Notes under the pieces: model-generated
What the model saw: the letters and a program-made list of their open reading frames with translations, nothing else
What the model was told of the DNA's origin: nothing
Database searches by the model: none
Made by a program: the position numbers and the translations under genes
Source: Phycicoccus sp. Soil802
Lineage (GTDB): Bacteria; Actinomycetota; Actinomycetes; Actinomycetales; Dermatophilaceae
Direction of reading: 5' to 3'
DNA length: 64,000 bases
Assembly: GCF_001429605.1 (NCBI RefSeq)
Contig: NZ_LMSS01000003.1
Coordinates: 372,001 to 436,000, forward strand
Shown here: positions 17,512 through 27,004 of the stretch, in pieces
How positions within the stretch are numbered: the stretch's first letter is position 1
Layout of the letters: each line of letters starts with the position of its first letter

Positions 17512-18165
17512 GTGACTCCCCGCTGGCCCGTGGTCCTGTTCGACTTCGACGGCACCCTCGCCGACACCATCCCGCTCATCGTCGCGTCGTACCACCACGC
17601 CCTCGGCGCGGTCCTCGGCCAGGCGGCCCCCGAGGACGAGGTCCGCTCGTGGATCGGACGACCGCTCCAGCCGGTGCTCGAGGAGCGCTACCCGGGGCGT
17701 GGCGCCGAGCTCACCGACGTCTACCGCACCTGGAACCTGGCCAACCACGACGAGCTCATCCGCACCGTCGAGGGAGTGCCGCAGCTGCTCGACGACCTGC
17801 ACGCCGCCGGGGCCCGCACCGGCGTGGTCTCCAGCAAGAAGGGCGACACCGTGCGCCTCGGGCTACGCGCCGTCGGTCTCGAGGACCGCATCGACGTGCT
17901 GGCAGGACAGGAGGAGACCACCCTCCACAAGCCCCACCCCGCGCCCCTCCTGTATGCCGCCGCGCAGCTCGGCGCCGCACCGCACGACTGCGTCTACGTC
18001 GGTGACGCGACCGTCGACGTCGAGGCCGCCCGCGCCGCGGGGATGGGTGCGGTGGCCGTCACCTGGGGGGCCGGTCTCGAGGCGGCACTGGCTGCGACCA
18101 GCCCGGACGCCCTCGTCAGGGACGTGGCCGGGCTGCGGGCGGCGCTGTTCGACGACGGGGCCTGA
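17512..18165 (+). CDS. HAD-family phosphatase (phosphoglycolate phosphatase-like)
   Basis: A 217-residue haloacid-dehalogenase hydrolase. Motif I is FDFDGTLADT with the nucleophilic Asp. The cap domain follows. Motif II is GVVSSKKGDT and the lysine motif is HKPHPAPL. Motif IV is YVGDATVDVEAARAAGM. The arrangement matches Gph/PpaX-like enzymes that dephosphorylate phosphoglycolate or pyrophosphate. The GTG start at 17512 lacks a strong ribosome site. It is probably cotranscribed with the decarboxylase 44 bp downstream. Substrate is not determinable. Confidence 0.9.
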   Translation: MTPRWPVVLFDFDGTLADTIPLIVASYHHALGAVLGQAAPEDEVRSWIGRPLQPVLEERYPGRGAELTDVYRTWNLANHDELIRTVEGVPQLLDDLHAAGARTGVVSSKKGDTVRLGLRAVGLEDRIDVLAGQEETTLHKPHPAPLLYAAAQLGAAPHDCVYVGDATVDVEAARAAGMGAVAVTWGAGLEAALAATSPDALVRDVAGLRAALFDDGA

Positions 18166-18209
18166 CTGAGCCCTGCACCCGGTGCCACGCTGCGCCCTAG
18201 ACTCGCCGC

Positions 18210-19580
18210 GTGCACGGCTACAGCGACCAGAACCTCGAGGCCCTCGGCGACGCGATCCTCGCCTACTCCGCCGACCGCCTGAAGCTCGACCCGGTCCCAC
18301 TCGACGGGCCCCAGACGCTCGCGGAGCTCGACGCCGCGGCCGGCCAGACCATCACCGTCGACGGCATTGGTGGGCTCGAGGCGCTCAAGCTCTTCGAGGA
18401 GCACCTCGCGCAGGCCTGCATCTCGACCGACCACCCGCGCTACCTGTCCTTCATCCCCTGCGCCCCGACCGAGGCCGCGGCGATGTTCGACCTCGTGGTC
18501 GGGGCGTCGTCGATCTACGGCGGCTCCTGGCTCGAGGGAGCCGGTGCGGTGTACGCCGAGAACCAGGCCCTGCGCTGGATCGCCGACCTGGTCGGCCTGC
18601 CGAAGGAGGCCGGTGGCGTCTTCGTGCCCGGCGGCACCATCGGCAACCTCTCGGCCCTCGTGGCCGCCCGCCACACCGCGCGGGTGAAGGCGGCCCACGA
18701 TGCTCGCAGCGGTGCGGGCGCTCGGCTGTGGCGGGTCGCCGCGACGCACGGTGCGCACTCCTCGATCCAGTCGGCCTGCGACGTCATGGATGCCGAGCTG
18801 GTCGGCGTCGAGGTGGACGACCGCGGTCGCCTCAGCGGTGCGGCCCTGCGCGAGGTCCTGGTCGCCAACGGCCCCGAGACGTTCTTCGCGGTGGTCGCCA
18901 CCAGCGGCACCACCAACTTCGGGATCGTCGACGACCTCGCCTCGGTGGCCGAGGTCTGCCGTGAGTTCGGGATCTGGTTCCACGTCGACGGTGCCTACGG
19001 CGGCGCGGGTCTGGCGGCCCCCTCGGTCCGCCATCTCTACGCCGGCATCGAGCACTGCGACTCGTTCATCGTCGACCCGCACAAGTGGCTGTTCGCGCCG
19101 TTCGACTGCTGTGCGCTGATCTACCGCGAGCCGGCCCTGGCCCGAGCCGCGCACACCCAGCACGCCTCCTACCTCGACGTCCTCACCGACAAGCCCGACT
19201 GGAACCCCACCGACTACTCCGTCGGCCTGACCCGCCGGGCGCGTGGCCTGCCGTTCTGGTTCTCCCTCGCCACCCACGGCACCGATGCCTACCGCGAGGC
19301 CGTCGAGCGGACGCTGGAGGTCACCCGGTTCGCTGCCGAGGAGATCGCCCGGCGCGACTACCTCGAGGTGGTCCGCGAGCCCGACCTCTCCGTGGTGGTC
19401 TTCCGTCGGCCCGGGTGGACGGCGGCGCAGTACCAGGAGTGGTCGGACCGGCTGCTGGCCGACCAGTTCGCCTTCGTCGTCCCCACCTCACACCTCGGCG
19501 AGACCCTGACCCGGTTCGCCATCGTCAACCCGCGCACCTCCGAGGACGACATCGTGGCCATCCTCGACACGATGGCCTGA
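18210..19580 (+). CDS. PLP-dependent group II amino-acid decarboxylase-like protein
   Basis: A 456-residue PLP enzyme of the aromatic-L-amino-acid decarboxylase fold. Evidence is FVPGGTIGNLSALVAAR, the histidine stacking on PLP in ATHGAHSSI, the aspartate in FHVDGAYGGAGL and the Schiff-base lysine in DPHKWLFAPFDC. Starts at GTG 18210. Actinobacterial homologues are annotated as aminotransferase class V/decarboxylase without a fixed substrate, so tryptophan, DOPA or another amino acid are all possible. Confidence 0.9.
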   Translation: MHGYSDQNLEALGDAILAYSADRLKLDPVPLDGPQTLAELDAAAGQTITVDGIGGLEALKLFEEHLAQACISTDHPRYLSFIPCAPTEAAAMFDLVVGASSIYGGSWLEGAGAVYAENQALRWIADLVGLPKEAGGVFVPGGTIGNLSALVAARHTARVKAAHDARSGAGARLWRVAATHGAHSSIQSACDVMDAELVGVEVDDRGRLSGAALREVLVANGPETFFAVVATSGTTNFGIVDDLASVAEVCREFGIWFHVDGAYGGAGLAAPSVRHLYAGIEHCDSFIVDPHKWLFAPFDCCALIYREPALARAAHTQHASYLDVLTDKPDWNPTDYSVGLTRRARGLPFWFSLATHGTDAYREAVERTLEVTRFAAEEIARRDYLEVVREPDLSVVVFRRPGWTAAQYQEWSDRLLADQFAFVVPTSHLGETLTRFAIVNPRTSEDDIVAILDTMA

Positions 19581-19708
19581 TCGTGGGAACAACCCTTCAA
19601 GTGGGCTGATGGCTGCACCTGCTGTGGGGCTTGGCGACGCTGATGTGGCGAGTGGGACGGGTGTGACCAGAGCCGTCCAGACTGCGCCGTTCGGACTAGC
19701 CGACTCGA

Positions 19709-19738
19709 ATGACAAGCGTGTGATTCGCTCCGTATAGT
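19709..19738 (+). promoter_or_regulatory. Sigma-70-type promoter for the DUF3263 gene
   Basis: ATGACA at 19709-19714 and TATAGT at 19733-19738 are separated by 18 bp. This is one of the few clear -35/-10 pairs in the window. Confidence 0.55.
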
Positions 19739-19761
19739 TGGGCCTGCACGGACGGAACCAC

Positions 19762-19806
19762 GTCTGCACGCCAGGTCTGCACCACATCAGGTCTGCAACA
19801 CATCAG
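19762..19806 (+). repeat. Short tandem repeats in the 5' region of the DUF3263 gene
   Basis: GTCTGCACCACATCAG (19775-19790) and GTCTGCAACACATCAG (19791-19806) are adjacent 16-bp repeats differing at one base. A shorter copy, GTCTGCACGCCAG, lies directly before them at 19762-19774. They fall downstream of the candidate promoter, in the presumed leader. Confidence 0.65.
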
Positions 19807-19813
19807 GCGAAGA

Positions 19814-20116
19814 TTGGGTCGAGAGTTGAACGCCGCACACGAGCAGGGTCAGGTCAGCGTCACCACGGAGCTGAGCGATCGTGACCGCGAGATCATCGCC
19901 TTCGAGCGCCAGTGGTGGAAGTACGCCGGCGCCAAGGAGCAGGCGATCCGCGAGCTGTTCGACATGAGCGCCACCCGCTACTACCAGGTGCTCAACGCCC
20001 TCATCGACTCCCAGGCCGCGCTCGAGGCCGACCCGATGCTCATCAAGCGCCTGCGCCGGTTGCGCGCCTCGCGCCAGCGCGCCCGCAGCGCCCGCCGGTT
20101 GGGCATCCAGCTCTGA
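19814..20116 (+). CDS. DUF3263 protein
   Basis: A conserved actinobacterial small protein. The diagnostic stretch is DREIIAFERQWWKYAGAKEQAIRELFDMSATRYYQVLNALID, continuing to an Arg-rich end (RLRRLRASRQRARSARRLG). The Trp-rich helix followed by a helix-turn-helix-like SATRYYQVLNALI and a basic tail suggests nucleic-acid binding, but no function is established. The start is uncertain: TTG 19814 gives 100 residues, and a second TTG at 19826 is possible. A stem-loop terminator lies at 20135. Confidence 0.85.
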   Translation: MGRELNAAHEQGQVSVTTELSDRDREIIAFERQWWKYAGAKEQAIRELFDMSATRYYQVLNALIDSQAALEADPMLIKRLRRLRASRQRARSARRLGIQL

Positions 20117-20134
20117 CCGAGCCCCCTGGTTCAC

Positions 20135-20168
20135 CAACGCCCGTGCAGAAGTGACTGTACGGGCGTTG
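20135..20168 (+). terminator. Stem-loop after the DUF3263 gene
   Basis: CAACGCCCGT and ACGGGCGTTG form a perfect 10-bp stem around a 14-base loop, 18 bp after the stop. Confidence 0.65.
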
Positions 20169-20255
20169 TTGCGTCCGCACCGGTGCCCGCGGCGTCTGGT
20201 CGTGGGTGCAGGCGAACCGGTGTCCCGGTGCACTCCCGCGTGGTTGACTTCTGGC

Positions 20256-20711
20256 GTGGGCGAAGTGCGAACCCGGTTGGCAGGTCCCGATGACGCGCTC
20301 GTCGTGGCGGCCCTGACGCTGCAGTGCGCCCGGCACCGGGGTGGCCAGAGCGAGGTCGGCTTCCTCGACCGGTTCGCCCGCGCCTGGTCGGCCAGCCAGA
20401 AGGTCCGCCCGGTCTGGATCGCCGAGGCCGGCGACGACCACGCCGGCTACCTCCAGGGCCTGGTCGTCGAGCCGTTGCCCTGGCCCGGCCGGGTGCCCGG
20501 AGCCGGCGCGGAGCTGGTCGTCGACACGTTCTTCGTCCGCCCCGAACACCGCGGCATCGGCGCGGGGGAGATGCTGCTCAACGCCGCCGTGGGCTGGGCC
20601 CGCGACTCGGGCCTGCGCGCCGTCACGATCGCTGCGGGCGTCCACACCACCGCCATGGTCGAACGCGTGGGCTTCGTCGCCGACGCCCGCGCCTACCGGA
20701 TGGAGCTGTGA
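20256..20711 (+). CDS. GNAT-family N-acetyltransferase
   Basis: A 151-residue acetyltransferase. The acetyl-CoA-binding motif A is VDTFFVRPEHRGIGAGEMLLNAAVGWARDSGL, and a typical C-terminal VERVGFVADARAYRMEL follows. GTG 20256 is chosen to give the family N-terminus (VRTRLAGPDDALVVAAL). Its stop overlaps the next ATG by one base (TGATG), opening a four-gene coupled cassette. Substrate unknown. Confidence 0.88.
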   Translation: MGEVRTRLAGPDDALVVAALTLQCARHRGGQSEVGFLDRFARAWSASQKVRPVWIAEAGDDHAGYLQGLVVEPLPWPGRVPGAGAELVVDTFFVRPEHRGIGAGEMLLNAAVGWARDSGLRAVTIAAGVHTTAMVERVGFVADARAYRMEL

Positions 20712-21121
20712 TGGGAGCTGAGTTCAAGATCGGGTCGATCGTCGTCAACGTCCGTGACGTCCCACGCGCGATGGCCTTCTGGGCGGCAGCCCTCGACTAC
20801 GCGCCGCGCTACGAGCCCGAGCCCGACTGGGTGATCCTGAGTCCCCGCGACGGTGTCGGACCCAACCTCTCCCTCAACCTCGGCGACACCCGGCCGCTGC
20901 TGCACCCCCACATCCACCTCGACCTCTACGCCCACGACCAGGCGGCCGAGATCGAGCGGCTCGTGCAGCTGGGGGCGCACCGGGTCCAGGACTGGCAGTA
21001 CCCCGAGGGAGAGCGCGACTTCGAGGTGCTGGAGGACCCCGACGGCAACCGGTTCTGCATCATCGACGCCCGGCCCGACGCGCCAGACGCGACCGACGCA
21101 CCCGACGCGACCGCCGACTGA
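20711..21121 (+). CDS. VOC-family (glyoxalase-like) protein
   Basis: A 136-residue vicinal-oxygen-chelate fold protein. It starts with the beta strand GSIVVNVRDVPRAMAFWAAALDY and ends with VLEDPDGNRFCIID. His residues in HIHLDLYA and the late acidic residue are in the usual metal-ligand positions. The C-terminal tail (DAPDATDAPDATAD) is an acidic repeat outside the fold. It is joined to its neighbours on both sides by TGATG overlaps. Enzymatic role is unknown; such proteins include lyases and resistance proteins. Confidence 0.87.
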   Translation: MGAEFKIGSIVVNVRDVPRAMAFWAAALDYAPRYEPEPDWVILSPRDGVGPNLSLNLGDTRPLLHPHIHLDLYAHDQAAEIERLVQLGAHRVQDWQYPEGERDFEVLEDPDGNRFCIIDARPDAPDATDAPDATAD

Positions 21122-22167
21122 TGCGCCCGGGGCCCACGAACTCGCTCACCGACGTGCCCGGACTGCGGGTCGGTCACGCCACCCGCCGCGAGGACGGCTG
21201 GCTCACCGGCTGCACCGTGGTGGTCGCTCCGGACGACGGTGCGGTGGCTGGCGTGGACGTCCGCGGCGGCGCGCCGGGCACGCGCGAGACCGACCTGCTC
21301 GACCCACGCAACCTCGTCGACCGGGTCAACGCCGTGATGCTCACCGGCGGGAGCGCGTTCGGGCTCGCGGTCGCCGACGGCGTGGTGCAGCAGCTGTATG
21401 CCGCCGGGCTGGGTTGGCCGATGGGCGAGCCCGGGCAGGTGGTCCCGATCGTGCCGGCGGCGGTGCTCTTCGACCTGGGCCGGGGCGGCGAGTTCGCGAA
21501 CGCCCCGACCGCCGCCGACGGTGCCGACGCGTTCGCGGTGGCGTCCGCCGACGCGGTGCTCCAGGGGTGTGTCGGTGCCGGGACGGGAGCCCGGGCCGGT
21601 GGGCTCAAGGGCGCGATCGGCTCGGCGAGTGCGGTCCTCGACGACGGCACGACCGTCGCGGCCCTCGTCGCCCTCAACTCGTTCGGCGCGCCCCACGACG
21701 AGCGCACCGGTGAGCTGCTCGCGGCGCGCTACGGGCTCGGCGACGAGTTCGCCCACGTCGGGGTCCCGAGCGCCGACGAGCTGGCCGCCGCGCGCGCCCG
21801 GGCCGACGCGGCATACGAGGGACAGCCGGTGCGGCCGGGGATGGCGACGGTGATCGGCGTCATCGCCACGGACGCAACCCTCACCAAGGCGCAGTGCCAG
21901 AAGGTCAGCGGGCTCGGGCACGACGGGCTCGCCCGGGCGATCCACCCGGTGCACACGTTGCTCGACGGCGACACGCTGTTCACCCTGGCGACCGGAGAGC
22001 GGCCCGCCCCGGAGCTGCCGGCCCTGCACGCCCTCATGGTGGCGGCGGGCGACTGCGTGACCAGGGCGGTCGGCCACGCCACGCTGGCCGCCGAGTCGGT
22101 CGCCAACGGCACCGTCGACCTCCGGTCGTACCGCGACGCCTTCCCCTCGGCTGTCAGGATGGGCTGA
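21121..22167 (+). CDS. P1-family peptidase (DmpA/NylC-like Ntn hydrolase)
   Basis: A 348-residue protein of the self-processing aminopeptidase/oligomer-hydrolase family. Signature segments are NSLTDVPGLRVGHAT, VMLTGGSAFGL, GAGTGARAGGLKGAIGSAS and IATDATLTKAQCQKVSGLGHDGLARAI. In NylC-like relatives the enzyme cleaves itself to expose an N-terminal Thr or Ser; the Thr in GMATVIGV just before the IATDA segment is the candidate here. That assignment is an inference from memory of the family. Coupled by TGATG overlaps to both neighbours. Confidence 0.88.
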   Translation: MRPGPTNSLTDVPGLRVGHATRREDGWLTGCTVVVAPDDGAVAGVDVRGGAPGTRETDLLDPRNLVDRVNAVMLTGGSAFGLAVADGVVQQLYAAGLGWPMGEPGQVVPIVPAAVLFDLGRGGEFANAPTAADGADAFAVASADAVLQGCVGAGTGARAGGLKGAIGSASAVLDDGTTVAALVALNSFGAPHDERTGELLAARYGLGDEFAHVGVPSADELAAARARADAAYEGQPVRPGMATVIGVIATDATLTKAQCQKVSGLGHDGLARAIHPVHTLLDGDTLFTLATGERPAPELPALHALMVAAGDCVTRAVGHATLAAESVANGTVDLRSYRDAFPSAVRMG

Positions 22168-22607
22168 TGGACCCCGACTGGAGCACGCCCGAAGGACTCG
22201 CTGCGATCAAGGACGCCCTGGCCTCCACCATCGACGGCTGGGCGCCACCGGTCGCGTATGCCGTGGGCATCAGCTCGGCGTCGTCGTCGCCGGAGCTGGA
22301 GTTCCCCCACGTCAACGCCCCGGGCGGCAGGCACGCCCTCCCCGCGGTGGTCCTGGCCAAGGTGCTCGGGCACGCGAACGGGTCGCGGACCTACGACCTG
22401 TCCCGCCAGCAGCTGGAGGCCGCGGTGGAGACGTTGCGCCCTGCGGAGGCCTGCACCAGCCTCGAGCACCCCAACCTCGCGGCCTGGCGCACCGTCCTCG
22501 CCGAGCTCGACGCCAACCCGGCGCGCACGGCTTACGCCGTCTTCGTCGCCGACCTCGACGACCCGGTGGAGTCCGAGGCCGACGCCACCCTGCGCACCCT
22601 GCTCTGA
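22167..22607 (+). CDS. Conserved hypothetical protein
   Basis: A 146-residue soluble protein that I do not recognise. It has WSTPEGLAAIKDALASTIDGW at the start, a middle region rich in Ala/Leu (ALPAVVLAKVLGHANG) and a C-terminal AYAVFVADLDDPVESEAD. No signal peptide or membrane helix. The ATG overlaps the P1-peptidase stop, so it is last gene of the GNAT-VOC-peptidase cassette. A 15-bp perfect hairpin follows the stop. Confidence 0.75.
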   Translation: MDPDWSTPEGLAAIKDALASTIDGWAPPVAYAVGISSASSSPELEFPHVNAPGGRHALPAVVLAKVLGHANGSRTYDLSRQQLEAAVETLRPAEACTSLEHPNLAAWRTVLAELDANPARTAYAVFVADLDDPVESEADATLRTLL

Positions 22608-22626
22608 CCGAGCCTCAGCCGGCGTC

Positions 22627-22666
22627 CCACGTCGATCCGTGACGCCCGTTCCACGGATCGACGTGG
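22627..22666. terminator. Bidirectional stem-loop terminator
   Basis: A perfect 15-bp stem (CCACGTCGATCCGTG and its complement) with a 10-base loop lies between the convergent hypothetical gene and the tail-tube-like gene. Confidence 0.7.
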
Positions 22667-22718
22667 CTGTGGCGTCGCCGGGTCGATCGGTGCCGCTGGC
22701 GGCAGGGATCGCCCGTAG

Positions 22719-23156
22719 CTAGACCTCGACGTCCATGGAGTCGAAGGCGAGCTCCACCGTCTCGACGACCAGGTCGCTGGCGGCGGCGTCGAGGGGGCTC
22801 AGCCGGTAGACCGCCGGGAAGGCGTTGCGGAACTTCCAGGTCAGGACGAGCTGGCCGGTCCCGTCCAGCAGCCTGACGACCACGTTGCGGTCGACGGTGG
22901 GATCGCCGTTGCGGGCGGCCTCCCACCAGTTCCAGAGGTCGAGGTTGGTGGTCAGCCCCCGGCTGAGGACGAGGTGGGTGTAGCTGGCGAGCCCGGGCTG
23001 CTTGCGCGGCTCGTTCGCCTTGTCGTCGCCCGAGCGGTAGGCCACCTCGTCGAGCAGGGCCACCGGGAGGTCGACGTGGGAGAACGACGCGTCGTCCGTC
23101 CCGGCGAAGTCGACGAGGAAGTTCGAGCCCTCGAGCGGGTCGGGGTGCGATGCCAT
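22719..23156 (-). CDS. Orphan phage-tail-tube-like protein (gp19 / eCIS tube family)
   Basis: A 145-residue protein matching the conserved 'phage tail protein' family of contractile injection systems. It begins DPLEGSNFLVDFAGTDDASFSHVDLP, has RKQPGLASYTHLVLSRGLTTNLDLWNWW in the middle, and ends with LTWKFRNAFPAVYRLSPLDAAASDLVVETVELAFDSMDV. In Pvc/Afp-type particles this protein forms the inner tube and is encoded with sheath, baseplate and AAA ATPase genes. None of those is within 20 kb on either side here. It is therefore either a degenerate remnant, a domesticated tube protein, or a component supplied in trans. Confidence 0.85.
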   Translation of the reverse strand: MASHPDPLEGSNFLVDFAGTDDASFSHVDLPVALLDEVAYRSGDDKANEPRKQPGLASYTHLVLSRGLTTNLDLWNWWEAARNGDPTVDRNVVVRLLDGTGQLVLTWKFRNAFPAVYRLSPLDAAASDLVVETVELAFDSMDVEV

Positions 23157-23221
23157 GTCTCAGGGTGGCACCAGCCGGCCGCGACGGCGACCCCCACCGG
23201 CGTACGCCGGACGCGGACACG

Positions 23222-23248
23222 TTTGCACTCTCCCGGGGAGAGTGCCAA
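23222..23248 (+). promoter_or_regulatory. CIRCE operator 1
   Basis: TTTGCACTC-N9-GAGTGCCAA, close to the consensus TTAGCACTC-N9-GAGTGCTAA bound by the heat-shock repressor HrcA. Confidence 0.93.
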
Positions 23249-23256
23249 TAATGGCG

Positions 23257-23283
23257 TTAGCACTCTCACCCTGAGAGTGACAA
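23257..23283 (+). promoter_or_regulatory. CIRCE operator 2
   Basis: TTAGCACTC-N9-GAGTGACAA, with a perfect left arm, begins 8 bp after operator 1. Two tandem CIRCE elements imply tight HrcA control of groEL. Confidence 0.93.
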
Positions 23284-23326
23284 TCCAGGCCAGTCCAGGT
23301 GAGGTCCGGGGAACGCGGCGACGTGA

Positions 23327-25027
<1,701 letters not shown>

Positions 25028-25040
25028 TCCGAGCCAGCCA

Positions 25041-25152
25041 CACGGCATACGCCACACCGCTGAAGGGCGGTCCACCGAGAGGTGGGCCGCCCTTTCGCAC
25101 GCCCCGACGGAGCAGGACTTCCGTTACGTCGCCAAGCGAGGGGTATGCCGTG
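25041..25152. repeat. Inverted octamer pair flanking the groEL terminator
   Basis: CACGGCATAC (25041-25050) and its exact reverse complement GTATGCCGTG (25143-25152) flank the groEL terminator hairpin. Both contain the dispersed octamer described separately. Confidence 0.75.
25063..25095 (+). terminator. groEL terminator
   Basis: AAGGGCGGTCCACC and GGTGGGCCGCCCTT form a 14-bp stem with one wobble pair and a GAGA loop, followed by TTTCG. Confidence 0.8.
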
Positions 25153-25165
25153 TAGAACGGTCCTC

Positions 25166-26863
25166 GTGTCGACTCACCCTCCCGCCGGTCCCCTCGTCCT
25201 GGGGCCGCTGCTCCGCTACATCGGCGAGAGGTCGGCGACGATCTGGGTCCAGACCCGGGACGCCGCGGTGGTGCGGGTCCGCGCGTTCGACCACGAGTGG
25301 TCCGCGCCGACCTTCGGGGCCCATGACCGGCACTACGCCCTGGTCGTGCTCGACGGCCTGGAGCCGGGTTCGGCCAGCGACTACGAGGTCGACATCGACG
25401 ACGAGCGGGTCTGGCCCGAGGCCGAGCCGGAGCGCACCGACCTGCCGCCCAGCCGGATCCGGACCCTGGTGCGCAGCGAGCCCACCCGCCTCGCCTTCGG
25501 CTCCTGTCGCACCAGCGTGCCGCACGACGCCGACGGGAACGCGAGCAACGGCGTCGACGCGCTCCGCGCCTACGCCCACCACCTGAGCCGGCCCGAGCGG
25601 CAGGAGGCCGACTGGCCGCACCTGCTGTGCTTCCTCGGCGACCAGGTGTACGCCGACGAGACCAGCGAGCCGATGCGCGAGTACATCGCCTCGCGGCGGA
25701 GCCTCGACGAGCCACCGGGCGAGGAGCTCAAGGACTTCGTGGAGTACTCCCACCTCTACTGGCTGGCGTGGACCGACCCGCTCAACCGCTGGCTGCTCTC
25801 GACGTTGCCGAGCGCGATGATCTTCGACGACCACGACATCCGCGACGACTGGAACACCTCGCAGAGCTGGCACCGCGAGATGAACCAGACCTCCTGGTGG
25901 CACGAGCGGATCGTCGGCGGGCTCTCCTCCTACTGGGTGTACCAGCACGTCGGCAACCTCTCGCCGGAGGAGCTGGCCGACGACGAGGTGTGGCAGCAGA
26001 TCGTGGCCCACGCGGAGTCCGGGATGAGCGACGAGCTCGACCTGACCCAGGTGCTCGACGAGCTCGCCGAGCGGGTGGACACCAAGCCGGAGACCTACCG
26101 CTGGAGCTACGCCCGCGACCTGGGGGAGTCCAAGCTCGTGGTGGTGGACTCGCGCGCGGCGCGGGTGCTGCAGCCCGAACGACGCTCGATCCTCGACGAC
26201 GACGAGCTCGCCTGGCTCGACGGCCAGCTGCGGGGCGACGTGGACCACCTGTTCATCGGCACCTCCCTCCCGTTCTTCATCGCGCAGGGCATCCACGACC
26301 TCGAGGCGATCAACGAGGCGATGGCGACCGGGGCCTGGGGGCCACGGGTGGCCAAGTGGGGCGAGAAGATGCGCCGCGCCCTCGACCTCGAGCACTGGGC
26401 CGCCTTCCAGGAAGGGTTCGCCGCCGTCCTCGACATGGTGGTGCAGGTCGCCCACGGCGAGCGCGGGAAGGCGCCGGGGACGATCACCTTCCTGTCCGGC
26501 GACGTGCACAACTCGTACGTGACCGAGATCAGCCCCGACCAGCTGGGCGGCGGCAGCAGCCGGATCCTGCAGGCGGTGTGCTCACCCATCCGCAACCCCC
26601 TGCCGCGTCAGGTCCGCATCGCGCAGGCCGTCCTCGGCAAGGGTCTGGCCCGTCCGCTCCAGTTCCTCGTGGGCCGCACCGAGAAGGTGCCCAGCGCGCC
26701 ATACCAGTGGTCGGTGACCCAGGGACCGTGGTTCGACAACAACCTCGCCACCCTCGAGGTGCGCGGACGCGGCCTGGTGATGCGCTGGGAGGCCGGCGAG
26801 GTCAGGGGCGACCGCTACGACGCCCCCGAGCTGCGCCAGGTGGCCCGGGTCTCGATCAGCTGA
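25166..26863 (+). CDS. PhoD-like metallophosphatase (alkaline phosphatase D family)
   Basis: A 565-residue protein with an N-terminal Fn3-like domain (LRYIGERSATIWVQTRDAAVV) and a PhoD catalytic core. The metal-site motifs are in order: FGSCR, CFLGDQVYADE, IFDDHDIRDDWN and FLSGDVHNSY. GTG 25166 is chosen because longer in-frame starts run into the groEL terminator. There is no Tat signal, unlike classic secreted PhoD, so it is probably cytoplasmic. The family hydrolyses phosphodiesters or monoesters; its actual substrate is unknown. Confidence 0.9.
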   Translation: MSTHPPAGPLVLGPLLRYIGERSATIWVQTRDAAVVRVRAFDHEWSAPTFGAHDRHYALVVLDGLEPGSASDYEVDIDDERVWPEAEPERTDLPPSRIRTLVRSEPTRLAFGSCRTSVPHDADGNASNGVDALRAYAHHLSRPERQEADWPHLLCFLGDQVYADETSEPMREYIASRRSLDEPPGEELKDFVEYSHLYWLAWTDPLNRWLLSTLPSAMIFDDHDIRDDWNTSQSWHREMNQTSWWHERIVGGLSSYWVYQHVGNLSPEELADDEVWQQIVAHAESGMSDELDLTQVLDELAERVDTKPETYRWSYARDLGESKLVVVDSRAARVLQPERRSILDDDELAWLDGQLRGDVDHLFIGTSLPFFIAQGIHDLEAINEAMATGAWGPRVAKWGEKMRRALDLEHWAAFQEGFAAVLDMVVQVAHGERGKAPGTITFLSGDVHNSYVTEISPDQLGGGSSRILQAVCSPIRNPLPRQVRIAQAVLGKGLARPLQFLVGRTEKVPSAPYQWSVTQGPWFDNNLATLEVRGRGLVMRWEAGEVRGDRYDAPELRQVARVSIS

Positions 26864-26877
26864 GCGCGGGCACGTTC

Positions 26878-26909
26878 ACCGGCCGTCCACCGTTTGGTGG
26901 ACAGCCGGT
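26878..26909 (+). terminator. Stem-loop after the PhoD-like gene
   Basis: ACCGGCcGTCCACC and GGTGGACaGCCGGT form a 14-bp stem with one mismatch and a GTTT loop. Confidence 0.7.
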
Positions 26910-26927
26910 AGGCGGACTGGGGGTTCA

Positions 26928-26946
26928 CTCAGGGTGGGCTCAGGGT
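26928..26946 (+). promoter_or_regulatory. Direct-repeat response-regulator box before the ABC exporter
   Basis: CTCAGGGT occurs twice (26928-26935 and 26939-26946) with an 11-bp period, one helical turn, about 60 bp upstream of the ATP-binding gene. OmpR-family regulators bind such tandem sites. A related CTCAGGC sequence lies upstream of the response-regulator gene at 46305-47012. Confidence 0.6.
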
Positions 26947-27004
26947 CGAACCTGAATGCGTCGCAGTGACCGCGTCCCTACCTTTGACGAGAACGGAATC
27001 CACC

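Noticed and set aside
22719..23156. Prophage or complete contractile injection system
   Set aside because: No sheath, baseplate, lysis, integrase or ATPase gene and no attachment-site repeats were found around the single tail-tube gene.
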